Source: BD1-7 clade bacterium (lineage in GTDB: Bacteria; Pseudomonadota; Gammaproteobacteria; Pseudomonadales; DT-91). Taken from it: DNA of 64,000 nt. The DNA lies in contig CACSIO010000061.1 in NCBI GenBank assembly GCA_902705865.1, positions 126,251-190,250 on the forward strand, written 5' to 3'. Below, one piece after another: positions 8,655-16,552 of this stretch. Under the pieces are notes generated by a model, which saw only the letters and a list, made by a program, of their open reading frames with translations, searched no databases and was not told the DNA's origin. Within the stretch, counting starts at the first letter, position 1. Every line of letters begins with the position of its first letter. A program made the translations under genes and the position numbers.

Positions 8655-9761
8655 ATGGATCGGAAGATGTTACGTATTGGTGTCGATGCTCGGCCGCTTG
8701 CTGGGCCTGCCACAGGAATCTCACGTTACGTATCAGAGCTTTTAAAAAGGTTGGTTCAGGCTAGCTCAAATGAGGTTTGCTGGTATCTCTATTCGGACGC
8801 GCCAATCGACTTCGATTGTGGCAAAGCATTCATTGTTATTCGTCATTTTTCGTCTGACCGATCTGGCCGATTTTCGAATTTTTTCCGATATCAATATCAT
8901 TTTCCACGTTGGATTCGAAAAGACTCTATTGATGTTTTTTGGGGTACTCGTCACCATCTGCCGTTACTTTTCCCATCTTCTGTAAGAGGTGTTTTGACGA
9001 TTCATGATCTCGTTTGGCGGCAGCTGCCAGCTTCAATGACTCGATTGGGGTTGTTGCAAGAAAGCATGTGTTTTCCGCCTTCAGTGAATAAAGCCGACAG
9101 TCTCATCTGTGTGTCGGAGAATACGGCCAACGATCTTTTATCACTGAAGCCAGATACCGCACCTCCTCATGTCATTTATCCCGGGGTATCTTCCAATTTT
9201 TTTAGCGAGCAATCCCCAGTGGACGACCAGCGGTACTTTTTGTGTACGGCGACACTTGAACCGAGAAAAAATCTGCTGCGGCTTTTGGAGGCATTTGCTT
9301 CTACGCGGCGAAGGGGGTGTGATTGGCGATTAGTTATTGTTGGCATGGAGGGGTGGGGCGATACCCATTATTCTCAGGCTATATCACGTTTGAACATGGA
9401 GTCATTTGTCGATTTTATGGGATTCGTTGATGATGCTGAATTATGTCGGTTATATGCTGGCGCATCAGCGTTTGTGTTTCCGTCGCTTTACGAGGGGTTT
9501 GGTTTACCCATCTTGGAAGCAATGGCGGCAGGGGTGCCTGTGATTACCTCGAATGCGGGTTCTATGCCCGAGGTAGTAGGCAGTGCAGGGTGCCTCATTA
9601 ATCCTTATGATGTGAGTGACATTGCCGATACCATGCTTAAGGTTGCCCGCGATGAATCTTTGCAACGTAAGTTAAAAAGTGCGGGGCTCATGCGGGCTAA
9701 GCAATTTTCATGGGATCATAGCGCGGCTGCACTTCAGCGGCTTCTGTTGGCTGGCGAGTAA
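8655..9761 (+). CDS. GT4 family glycosyltransferase (mannosyltransferase-like)
   Basis: A 368-aa GT-B enzyme: GVDARPLAGPATGISRYV near the N-terminus, LTIHDLVWR, LEPRKNLLRLLEAF, and YEGFGLPILEAMAAGVPV with the E-x7-E donor site. This pattern is close to WbaZ-like mannosyltransferases of O-antigen and capsule loci. Start: an ATG at 8655 has AGGG 6 bp upstream; the upstream ATGs at 8628 and 8649 and the later one at 8667 fit less well. It is the only plus-strand gene between the glycan operon and the ABC exporter, and is transcribed divergently from the MBL gene. Cytoplasmic, membrane-peripheral. Confidence 0.9.
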   Translation: MDRKMLRIGVDARPLAGPATGISRYVSELLKRLVQASSNEVCWYLYSDAPIDFDCGKAFIVIRHFSSDRSGRFSNFFRYQYHFPRWIRKDSIDVFWGTRHHLPLLFPSSVRGVLTIHDLVWRQLPASMTRLGLLQESMCFPPSVNKADSLICVSENTANDLLSLKPDTAPPHVIYPGVSSNFFSEQSPVDDQRYFLCTATLEPRKNLLRLLEAFASTRRRGCDWRLVIVGMEGWGDTHYSQAISRLNMESFVDFMGFVDDAELCRLYAGASAFVFPSLYEGFGLPILEAMAAGVPVITSNAGSMPEVVGSAGCLINPYDVSDIADTMLKVARDESLQRKLKSAGLMRAKQFSWDHSAAALQRLLLAGE

Positions 9762-9788
9762 TGCACTTGAATAGTTCAGGTAAGTAGT

Positions 9789-10538
9789 TCAGGCATGATC
9801 TTTCGATGGCAATGCTTCTGTCGCTTTCTCCTGATTCTCATAGCGTTCTAAAATCCCTTTGGTTGCGCCCGAATCCACAATTTTTCCGTGCTCAATCCAA
9901 ATCACCTTGTTACAGAATTTTTCAATGTCCTTAACGTTGTGAGAGACCATTATGACGGTGGTATCAGATGCGAATGTCTTTTCCATTGCGCTACGACATT
10001 TTGCCCTGAATTGAGCATCACCGACTGAAAGCACTTCATCGATCATCAACATTTCGGGTTTGAGATAGAGGGAAACAGCAAAGCCAAGTCGGGCTCGCAT
10101 TCCGGATGAGTAGGTATGAATAGGCTGGTCAATAAAAGTTTCCAGTTCCGAAAAACGAATGATGTCGGGCATCAAGGCATCCATCTGCTGCTTGCACAAC
10201 CCCATTAGCATGCCATTCATGGTTGCATTAGTACGACCACTGAGGTTGGTGTCAAACCCTAGCTGTAGCGAGAGTAGTGCGGTCTTTTGCGTATTAACCT
10301 GGATGTTGCCTGCGTCGGGTTTGAGTATGCCGGCGATAAGGCGAAGCAGTGTACTTTTACCCGCACCGTTCCTGCCGATGATTGCTACAGAATCCCCCTT
10401 TTGAATATCAAAACTTATATTATCCAGGGCAGTAAAGATTGTTTTGGGGCGAAAAAATGCCAGCCCGCTTTTGTAGCTGTAGCGAAGGTTTTGCGCTTTA
10501 ACAATAGGGGGGCGAAGAGCTCTGTTTTCAGCATTCAT
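9789..10538 (-). CDS. Polysaccharide ABC exporter ATP-binding subunit (KpsT/Wzt type)
   Basis: A 249-aa ATPase. GRNGAGKSTLLRLIAG is Walker A, YSSGMRARLGFAVSL the signature motif, MLMIDEVLSVGD Walker B and the D-loop, and SHNV the switch His. The YSYKSGLAF segment between the first beta strands is typical of polysaccharide exporters. The protein ends soon after the nucleotide-binding domain, so it lacks the extra C-terminal glycan-binding domain found in O9a-type Wzt; export may therefore not need a capped terminus. It overlaps the permease gene by ATGA. Works at the inner membrane to flip a lipid-linked polysaccharide. Confidence 0.93.
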   Translation of the reverse strand: MNAENRALRPPIVKAQNLRYSYKSGLAFFRPKTIFTALDNISFDIQKGDSVAIIGRNGAGKSTLLRLIAGILKPDAGNIQVNTQKTALLSLQLGFDTNLSGRTNATMNGMLMGLCKQQMDALMPDIIRFSELETFIDQPIHTYSSGMRARLGFAVSLYLKPEMLMIDEVLSVGDAQFRAKCRSAMEKTFASDTTVIMVSHNVKDIEKFCNKVIWIEHGKIVDSGATKGILERYENQEKATEALPSKDHA

Positions 10539-11350
10539 CGTTGCAGTAGTACCCGAGGTATTTGAGCGTCATAACGTCGCATTAACAGTGTAGTCAGCGC
10601 AATTGCACATATTGATAAAGCGGCAATGATCATCAGGCTGAATAGGTCTGGTGCACTGTTAGTGAGAAAGATCTTCCTGAAACTGTCAATGACGACCCAC
10701 ATCGGATTCATGCCAAACCATTGCTGATAGTGCGGAGAAAGTGTTTCCACAGCATAGAATATGCCGGATAGAAACATCATGAGCCTTAACAAGTTGGGCA
10801 GAAGAACCTGAAAGTCCGGAACATATGTTGTGATAATCGCAGCGATATAGGAGCACGCACTGATCAGCAATAGTTGCACTGCAAGTACGATAGGTAGATA
10901 AAAATATGCAACGCTGACCCCTTCAGTGGAAAATTGCATCAGCAACAGAAGCAATACGAAAGTGACCAGAAACTTGATCGTATTAATGAGAATGGTAACG
11001 CTCGGCAGAATAAGCTTCGGAAATCTGACCTGACAAACAAGATCTTTGTTTGCGTTAATCGACGCTGCAGATTGACTGACGGCATTTGCAAACCATTGCC
11101 AGGTGACTAATCCAATGAGCAGAAATGCAACGTAGTTTTCTGTTCCACGATTGAGAAGAAGCTTAAATACGACATAGTAGGTCGCCATGGATAGTAGTGG
11201 TTCGATGATCCACCACATGAAGCTCAGATAGGTTTTAGTCGATTCTGATTTTAATGTGGCAATGGCCTTGAAGACGATAAGCTGGCGGTGTTCAGGTTGG
11301 AATAAAAGCAAGGCTGGATTCTCGATACCGATTCTTATTATGACGCCCAA
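10535..11350 (-). CDS. Polysaccharide ABC exporter permease (KpsM/Wzm type)
   Basis: A 271-aa ABC-2 type membrane protein with six hydrophobic segments. The N-terminal YLSFMWWIIEPLLSM and the ANKDLVCQVRFPKLILPS coupling region are characteristic of Wzm/KpsM permeases. It pairs with the ATPase gene through an ATGA overlap. The frame opens with a TTG codon at 11350 and no clear Shine-Dalgarno sequence; another TTG lies 13 codons further in, so the exact start is uncertain. Together the two subunits should export the glycan assembled by the neighbouring transferases. Confidence 0.9.
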   Translation of the reverse strand: MGVIIRIGIENPALLLFQPEHRQLIVFKAIATLKSESTKTYLSFMWWIIEPLLSMATYYVVFKLLLNRGTENYVAFLLIGLVTWQWFANAVSQSAASINANKDLVCQVRFPKLILPSVTILINTIKFLVTFVLLLLLMQFSTEGVSVAYFYLPIVLAVQLLLISACSYIAAIITTYVPDFQVLLPNLLRLMMFLSGIFYAVETLSPHYQQWFGMNPMWVVIDSFRKIFLTNSAPDLFSLMIIAALSICAIALTTLLMRRYDAQIPRVLLQR

Positions 11351-11689
11351 ATGCAGAGGGAGGGCGCTGTTCCATTCTATCCGTCAATCTGGATTTCTAA
11401 TCCCGTGTTTATGCAGTGATACTTGTGGGCTTTAGGTGCCAATTGAGCCAACATATTCTGTCACAATCGGCCGCGCTGCATGCTTTGAAGCTAGCATATG
11501 TCGTGCTTTCTTCCAGTGCAGTTCGTCGAGTTTTATTAAGTATCGATATAAAGACAGGCCAGCTTGATTGATATAAATCAAGTTGACGCGGGTTTTCCTT
11601 CACGTAATGAAACGGTTGATATGTATTGACGCTCTATAAGGTATCCGCACTTGGTTGGCAGGTGCGATTGCAGTGCAGGGAGCCTATGT
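11351..11689. other. Intergenic region with FNR-type box
   Basis: About 340 bp between the ABC permease (minus) and a small plus-strand gene. It contains the FNR/Anr box described separately, followed by TTGACG (11583-11588) and a poor -10 (TAATGA, 11605-11610). A 64-codon minus-strand frame at 11409-11603 has no credible ribosome site or family feature and is not called. Confidence 0.5.
11568..11581. promoter_or_regulatory. Perfect FNR/Anr-type box (TTGAT-N4-ATCAA)
   Basis: TTGATATAAATCAA matches the full palindromic consensus TTGAT-N4-ATCAA. Its centre at 11574.5 would be 41.5 bp upstream of a start site near 11616, the usual class II activator position, and the -10-like TAATGA lies at 11605-11610. 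The likely target is the 143-aa gene at 11690. The permease gene at 11350 on the other strand is over 200 bp away and is less likely to be controlled. Confidence 0.6.
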
Positions 11690-12121
11690 ATGCGTATGAA
11701 TTTAGGTTTGGAGGAAGTGCTAGGGATTGCGTCTGGATTCAGTTTTAGTGGGTTAATTGTTCAGTTAGTGTACGTGACTGACGAAAATGGGAATAAACCG
11801 GCTGCGATACTTAATGATTGGTCTTTGGGTTACGTCAGTGGCTTTGTTGACGCATCGATTCAGGCATCTTCCATCCCAGACAATAGCTTCGTGGCTCAAC
11901 GCTTGCTGTTGCGTGCTTTCAGTGTGTTATTTCCCGGTGTAAATAGTCAGTCGTTGTATCGGCGGCTTGTGCGATTGCAGGATGCGGGTAGTCGCGAGAT
12001 CTATGCAGGAATGACGCGAGGTGGCGCAGATGTCAGTGCGTGGCTCACACGTTCTATTGTACCCATGTCTTGGGTGGATTATATGTGCGCGCCCGATGTT
12101 TGTGAGTCGGCGATTGCTTAA
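11690..12121 (+). CDS. Hypothetical 143-aa protein
   Basis: Not recognised. The frame is open from 11651, but AGGGAG at 11677-11682 sits 7 bp before the ATG at 11690, which I choose. The protein is soluble-looking, with a central QRLLLRAFSVLF helix, a C-terminal SWVDYMCAPDVC segment carrying two cysteines, and no signal peptide or clear membrane span. It is preceded by the FNR/Anr-type box, so expression under low oxygen is possible. Reading direction is convergent with the following 77-aa gene (14 bp between stops). Coding status rests on the ribosome site and frame length only. Confidence 0.55.
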   Translation: MRMNLGLEEVLGIASGFSFSGLIVQLVYVTDENGNKPAAILNDWSLGYVSGFVDASIQASSIPDNSFVAQRLLLRAFSVLFPGVNSQSLYRRLVRLQDAGSREIYAGMTRGGADVSAWLTRSIVPMSWVDYMCAPDVCESAIA

Positions 12122-12135
12122 AAAGTTGGCGACGC

Positions 12136-12369
12136 TTATTTTGCGTTTGAATCTACTGCAAGTGTCATGTAATTCTGAACTTCGTGGTCAATATGCGGCA
12201 TGATGGCTTCGCCATGGCACTGAAATGCGGCCATGCACTGCACCAGTGAATGGTATTCGTGGCTCGCTTGGCCAATGTCGTGCGTATTGTAACCTGGCAT
12301 TTTGTAGCCGAGAGTTTCGTTTGCTGCTGATGCGGCTTCTGTTATTTGCTCTAAGTCTGTGGCTTCCAT
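12136..12369 (-). CDS. Hypothetical 77-aa protein
   Basis: Small acidic/His-rich protein, not recognised. An AGGAACGAC segment lies directly before the ATG at 12369, a plausible ribosome site. The sequence has helical stretches (LEQITEAASAANETLG, SHEYHSLVQCMAAFQ) and six histidines, with cysteines in QCMAAFQC, but no established metal-site spacing. It could be a small cytoplasmic alpha-helical protein. It is divergent from the PSD-like gene at 12519, with which it shares a 149-bp promoter region. Confidence 0.5.
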   Translation of the reverse strand: MEATDLEQITEAASAANETLGYKMPGYNTHDIGQASHEYHSLVQCMAAFQCHGEAIMPHIDHEVQNYMTLAVDSNAK

Positions 12370-12470
12370 TGTCGTTCCTCTATTTCCCAGCCATATCGTA
12401 TTCTCCTGAGTTTAGCTCACATCTACCGCTTTGATCCGGAAACAAATACTTCATTGCTATCGAAGCCGCG

Positions 12471-12490
12471 AGTCAAAGTTTGACTATAGT
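12471..12490 (+). promoter_or_regulatory. 15-bp palindrome abutting a -10 box, upstream of PSD-like gene
   Basis: AGTCAAAGTTTGACT (12471-12485) is a perfect inverted repeat around a central G and runs directly into TATAGT (12485-12490), a good -10 box 29 bp before the ATG at 12519. AAGGAG at 12504-12509 is the ribosome site. No convincing -35 is visible, so an activator or repressor binding the palindrome is plausible. Confidence 0.45.
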
Positions 12491-12518
12491 GAGGCAGTAA
12501 TACCAAGGAGTCAGATTA

Positions 12519-13925
12519 ATGAATAAGGATATAAATGTTCTGACTGTCGAGTTGGCTGGCCAATCTTTGATGTCTGATGTGCCATTCAATATGCCATTCG
12601 ATACGTCTTTTGATGCCACTCACGATATACATCTTGATGGGCTCTCTCAACGACTCACTGCTGAGGTTTCCCAACGTTGGGCCGCATCCGTTGAGCTCAC
12701 TACAGGCTCTGTATCGGTGGCCGCAGATTGGTATGGTCGTTGGTTGTCGCGCAGCAAAGCTGCGTTTATCCATGCAGATAAACCTCTACATCGAAGTGTT
12801 AGGGCATTGCAATTTCTACTAGACAAAGATCTTCACCTTGCCGAGCTGGTAGACAATATGCTGCGGCAAGGGAGTGCTTTGCAGCGTTCAGAGATGGAAG
12901 TCGAACACGAGGTTGTCGAAACCAAAGACGAATGGCTACTTTGCTTGCATCACGCCGTTACCTCTGCGCCGCAATTTGAATTGGAACGCGGTTTTGGCCT
13001 TGATCCATTGTACGGCGTATTGGTGTTCATGCTGGCTACCGATGCAGCCGACGAATTTTTTAGTCATGAAGCAGTCAATCGCTGCTTTCTTCAGATGATG
13101 AATACCTGGTACGCATTTCTGAGTTCGCCTGCCTCGTTATCTGCGCTGAATACCGGTCCTAACGGGTGGTTATGCCACGAATCCTGGGTGAGAAATCGGC
13201 TCGATCAATATGTAACAAGCAGAATGCTTACCGATGACCCCGTGCATTGGGGGTTTTCGACGTATTTGTCCTTCCAAAATCGGCGTGTCATTCAAATCTG
13301 TCGCCCGCTGGATGGATCTGAAGTGAATAGCGTCGTCGTCGTTTCTCCTTGTGACGGTCGTTTGTCGGAGGTTCGGCATTCTGTTGATAGGAAAACTCGT
13401 GTGATGCTGCGTGATCAAAGCGCTTTATTGTCGACATTGGTGCCTGATGACGCTGAGTTTCACTCGGAGGGCGCTGAGTTTTTCCGAATTAATCTTGGTG
13501 TGTTTGATCTGCATCGCTGGTTTGCGCCAGTTTCTGGAACGATCGTGAGTGTCGAAAAGATACCCGCTAACCGATGTGTTGCGCCGCTCTCGCAAATAAT
13601 GGCGTTAGATCCGGCTAAATCCAGCGTAAATACGATGGTGAGAATTCTAATAGAAACTAAGCACGCTGCAGGTAATAAGAAAGTCCTCCTGTTGGCTCTC
13701 GGCAGCGCATCATCAAGCTCGGTTTGTTCGTATGCAAAGGCAGGTCAGTGTATCGAAAAGGGCGATGAAATAGGGTGGTTTAATGATGCCGGTGGAGTGA
13801 TATGCCTTATATTTGAAGCGGATCTCATCGAGCGCTTTATTCACTCTTCTCCGCCTCAACAACTTTCTGTTTGCCAACAAACGCACCTTCGGGCAAAGGC
13901 CCAGATCGCTGTTGTCGATATTTGA
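12519..13925 (+). CDS. Phosphatidylserine decarboxylase-like protein, catalytic Ser apparently lost
   Basis: A 468-aa protein with the two-part layout of fungal/bacterial PSD2-like enzymes: an N-terminal PSDC-type domain (about 30-225; GFGLDPLYG, SSPASLSALNTGPNGW) and a C-terminal decarboxylase-like domain. Of the D-H-S triad, Asp279 (SPCDG) and His332 (DLHRWFAPVSG) are present. At the pro-enzyme cleavage site, where homologues read KGDELGxFxxGGST, this protein reads KGDEIGWFNDAGGV (414-427): the serine aligns with Gly426, so the pyruvoyl group could not form. The gene may encode a non-catalytic lipid-binding relative. LGSASSSSV at 394-402 is upstream of the expected site and is unlikely to replace it. 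AAGGAG precedes the ATG. Confidence 0.75.
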   Translation: MNKDINVLTVELAGQSLMSDVPFNMPFDTSFDATHDIHLDGLSQRLTAEVSQRWAASVELTTGSVSVAADWYGRWLSRSKAAFIHADKPLHRSVRALQFLLDKDLHLAELVDNMLRQGSALQRSEMEVEHEVVETKDEWLLCLHHAVTSAPQFELERGFGLDPLYGVLVFMLATDAADEFFSHEAVNRCFLQMMNTWYAFLSSPASLSALNTGPNGWLCHESWVRNRLDQYVTSRMLTDDPVHWGFSTYLSFQNRRVIQICRPLDGSEVNSVVVVSPCDGRLSEVRHSVDRKTRVMLRDQSALLSTLVPDDAEFHSEGAEFFRINLGVFDLHRWFAPVSGTIVSVEKIPANRCVAPLSQIMALDPAKSSVNTMVRILIETKHAAGNKKVLLLALGSASSSSVCSYAKAGQCIEKGDEIGWFNDAGGVICLIFEADLIERFIHSSPPQQLSVCQQTHLRAKAQIAVVDI

Positions 13926-13976
13926 TAGTCTGGTTTGCTCTAGTCGACTTTGCTAGCGGGGCTCCGGTGCAGCCCG

Positions 13977-15164
13977 TTAGCCGGATATTGCTCCTTCTTC
14001 GGTAAGTTTTCGAATCGCTTCTTCGGAATACCCTAAAGCTGACAACGTCGCGTAATTCTGCGTGCCTAGTGCGGTGCCCGCAATTAACGACGCTTGGCGG
14101 GTGTTGCCAAAGCGTATTGGACACGCGATTTGTTTGACAGTGTCGCCATTAGAAAGCTGGGCATCGCAAATCATCTGTCGTTCAATAAAGTGCGGATGCG
14201 ATGTTGCTTCTGCGAGATTTAGCACGGGAGAAACACAGGCGTCGGCTTGGCTGAACTTATCCTGCCAATCGGCAAATGTTCGTTTTTTGATTTCGTCGGT
14301 GATATCGCTTTTTAATGCGTTTTGGGTATCGGTTGAGTAGTCAAAAAATCGTTCTAACCACTCAGGTTTGTCTATAACGCTACAGAAGGCTTGGCAGAAT
14401 TTGGGTTCGAGACCTCCGATCGCAAGCCAACGGCCATCGAATGTTTCGTAGTAATCATAGAAAATCCCGCCATTTAGCTGTTCTGTTCCCAGCCCTGGAA
14501 CTTGTTCGTCCGCAAGATGACTCGCAGCGAAAATAGTATTCATTGAAAGTACCGCGTCCGTCATGCTGATATCGACATGTTGCCCAGTGCCTGACGTCTG
14601 GCGTTGGATAACAGCTGCCAAAATACCCATTACTGCATGATGGCTACCGCCGGCGACATCAGCAATCTGTGTGCCATTGAGCACTGGCCCGGTATTTTCT
14701 CGGCCACTGTAGCTGGCCAAACCGCCGAGAGATAAGTAGTTAATATCGTGCCCGCCGGCTTGCGATAGCGGGCCTGATTGCCCAAAGCCCGTGATTGAGC
14801 AATAGATAAGTTCAGGGTGTGTCTTGCTCAGCGTTGAATAATCCAGCCCCAGCCTAGCCATTACACCCGGGCGATATTGCTCAATAATAATGTCGTACTC
14901 ATCGAGTAACTTCATAACGATCGAGGCGGCTTCTGGGTGTTTCAAATTTAAGGCCATCGATTTTTTATTGCGGTTTATCGAGGCTTGCGCGGCGCTAACT
15001 CCCTCTTCGATATAGGGGGGCATTAGCCTGAGGAAATCCGGCCGATCGGGGGCTTCAATACGTAAAACGTCAGCACCCATATCGGCTAAAAGCATAGTTG
15101 CGTATGGACCGGGAAGAAGCGGGGTGAAATCAAGGATTTTTAGCCCTTTTAACGGTGCAGCCAT
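13977..15164 (-). CDS. CaiB/BaiF family CoA-transferase or alpha-methylacyl-CoA racemase
   Basis: A 395-aa family III CoA-transferase. LKGLKILDFTPLLPGPYATM is the family N-terminus, LLADMGADVLRIE the CoA-binding stretch, and the catalytic Asp is expected in QIADVAGGSHHAVMG. GQHVDISMTDAV is also conserved. With thiolase, FadJ-like and acyl-CoA dehydrogenase genes upstream on the same strand, a racemase role (inverting 2-methyl branches for beta-oxidation of branched or sterol-type chains) is as likely as CoA transfer. A 244-bp gap to the acyl-CoA dehydrogenase contains a GC-rich hairpin, so it may have its own promoter. Confidence 0.88.
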   Translation of the reverse strand: MAAPLKGLKILDFTPLLPGPYATMLLADMGADVLRIEAPDRPDFLRLMPPYIEEGVSAAQASINRNKKSMALNLKHPEAASIVMKLLDEYDIIIEQYRPGVMARLGLDYSTLSKTHPELIYCSITGFGQSGPLSQAGGHDINYLSLGGLASYSGRENTGPVLNGTQIADVAGGSHHAVMGILAAVIQRQTSGTGQHVDISMTDAVLSMNTIFAASHLADEQVPGLGTEQLNGGIFYDYYETFDGRWLAIGGLEPKFCQAFCSVIDKPEWLERFFDYSTDTQNALKSDITDEIKKRTFADWQDKFSQADACVSPVLNLAEATSHPHFIERQMICDAQLSNGDTVKQIACPIRFGNTRQASLIAGTALGTQNYATLSALGYSEEAIRKLTEEGAISG

Positions 15165-15289
15165 GGTAATTCCCTATGTGATGCTATTCGTTTCAATGCG
15201 TAGAAATCATATCTGAATTATCAATGATAACGGAGGTGTTTGAGAAAGGAACCATGCCGATAGGATCTAAGTTCAAACGAGTTATAAAC

Positions 15290-15309
15290 GGCGCTGCGCT
15301 AGCAGCGCC
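15290..15309. other. GC-rich inverted repeat between two beta-oxidation genes
   Basis: GGCGCTGC-GCTA-GCAGCGCC, an 8-bp perfect stem with a 4-nt loop, lies 100 bp downstream of the acyl-CoA dehydrogenase stop on the minus strand. No U-run follows, so it may be a weak attenuator, an mRNA-end stabiliser or a factor-dependent stop site. Confidence 0.35.
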
Positions 15310-15408
15310 ATCTATAACTGTGAATTGCGTGGTGAACCGACAGTAGGTGTGAAAATGATTTCTAGAGTGACGGCACTTTTTAGTGCACGTGCTGATTGCT
15401 TACTGTGT

Positions 15409-16551
15409 CTAACGAAGTATTGCGCGGCTGATAATGAGTTTCATCACCTCATTGGTGCCCGCATAGATTTTTTGTACCCGTGCATCAGCGTAGGCTCTGG
15501 CGACGGGATATTCCCACATGTAGCCCCAGCCACCATGGAGCTGAAGGCATTCGTCGATCACCTGACATTGGAGATCTGTCGACATCAATTTCGATTTCGC
15601 GGCCGTTGGCACGTCTAACTGTCCGTCGATGTGAAGCTCCAAGCATTTATCGATAAACACTCGCGCAACGGTTAGGTCGGTATCCATCTCAGCGATCTTA
15701 AACTGTGTGTTTTGCATCGCGGCAATGGGTTTGCCGAAGGCTTTTCGATCTTTCACGTATTCGATAGTTTGGCGCAAGATTGACTCTGCCGAGGCAATGG
15801 CGATGATTGCTACCGACAGGCGCTCTTGCGGTAATTCTTGCATCAAATAGATAAACCCCTGGCCCTCTTCGCCGAGCAGGTTTTCTTTGGGTACGCGGAC
15901 ATTGTCAAAAAACAATTCGGATGTGTCCTGTGCTTTCATGCCGATTTTTTCCAGGTTATTACCTTTAGAAAAACCGGGAGAATCTGCTTCAACTAGCAAT
16001 AGACTGATCCCTTTGGCGCCTTCTGCCGCATCGGTTTTGGCCACGACAATAACAAGATCTGCATGTTGTCCGTTTGTGATGAAAGTCTTAGAGCCATTGA
16101 GGACGTAGTGATCCCCATCGAGTATTGCTGTTGTTTTAATGCCCTGAAGATCTGAGCCGGCACCGGGTTCTGTCATCGCAATCGCAGTAACGACTTCGCC
16201 ACTGATACATTTTGGTAGGTAGTGTTTCTTCTGATCTTCGTTGCCGTAGTTCAGTAGGTAGGGCACAGCAATATCCGAGTGCAGCCCCCAGCCAATACCT
16301 GTTAGCCCCATGCTGGATATTTCTTCGTCAATGATTGCGTTGTAGCGGAAATCAACACCGACTCCGCCATAGGCCTCCGGTACGGTAGGGCATAGAAACC
16401 CCTGTTCGCCGGCTTTGTTCCAGAGGCTTCTATCGACTTGACCGTCTTTTTCCCATTGGGCGTGGTACGGTACGGCTTCGGCTTCAAGGAATTTTCGAAC
16501 GGAATCACGGAACATTTCGAGGTCAGAATCGTAAATAGTTCGCTGGATCAT
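15409..16551 (-). CDS. Acyl-CoA dehydrogenase
   Basis: A 380-aa FAD-dependent flavoenzyme. AIAMTEPGAGSDLQG is the acyl-CoA dehydrogenase signature 1 and QLHGGWGYMWEYPVARAYAD the signature 2 region; KIYAGTNEVMKLIISR includes the EGT/AGTNE segment near the active site. The catalytic base position cannot be fixed without alignment: the medium-chain Glu in EGT is replaced here by AGT, so the base may lie elsewhere as in long-chain or isovaleryl types. It starts 1 bp after the FadJ-like stop, so the two are coupled. It catalyses the first oxidation of acyl-CoA to trans-2-enoyl-CoA. Confidence 0.92.
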   Translation of the reverse strand: MIQRTIYDSDLEMFRDSVRKFLEAEAVPYHAQWEKDGQVDRSLWNKAGEQGFLCPTVPEAYGGVGVDFRYNAIIDEEISSMGLTGIGWGLHSDIAVPYLLNYGNEDQKKHYLPKCISGEVVTAIAMTEPGAGSDLQGIKTTAILDGDHYVLNGSKTFITNGQHADLVIVVAKTDAAEGAKGISLLLVEADSPGFSKGNNLEKIGMKAQDTSELFFDNVRVPKENLLGEEGQGFIYLMQELPQERLSVAIIAIASAESILRQTIEYVKDRKAFGKPIAAMQNTQFKIAEMDTDLTVARVFIDKCLELHIDGQLDVPTAAKSKLMSTDLQCQVIDECLQLHGGWGYMWEYPVARAYADARVQKIYAGTNEVMKLIISRAILR

Positions 16552-16552
16552 C

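Noticed and set aside
11409..11603. 64-codon minus-strand frame in the intergenic gap
   Set aside because: No ribosome site, no domain, and it overlaps the FNR box and promoter region.
13698..13724. LGSASSSS in the PSD-like protein as a pyruvoyl site
   Set aside because: It lies about 25 residues upstream of the expected cleavage position; the aligned GGST site reads AGGV.
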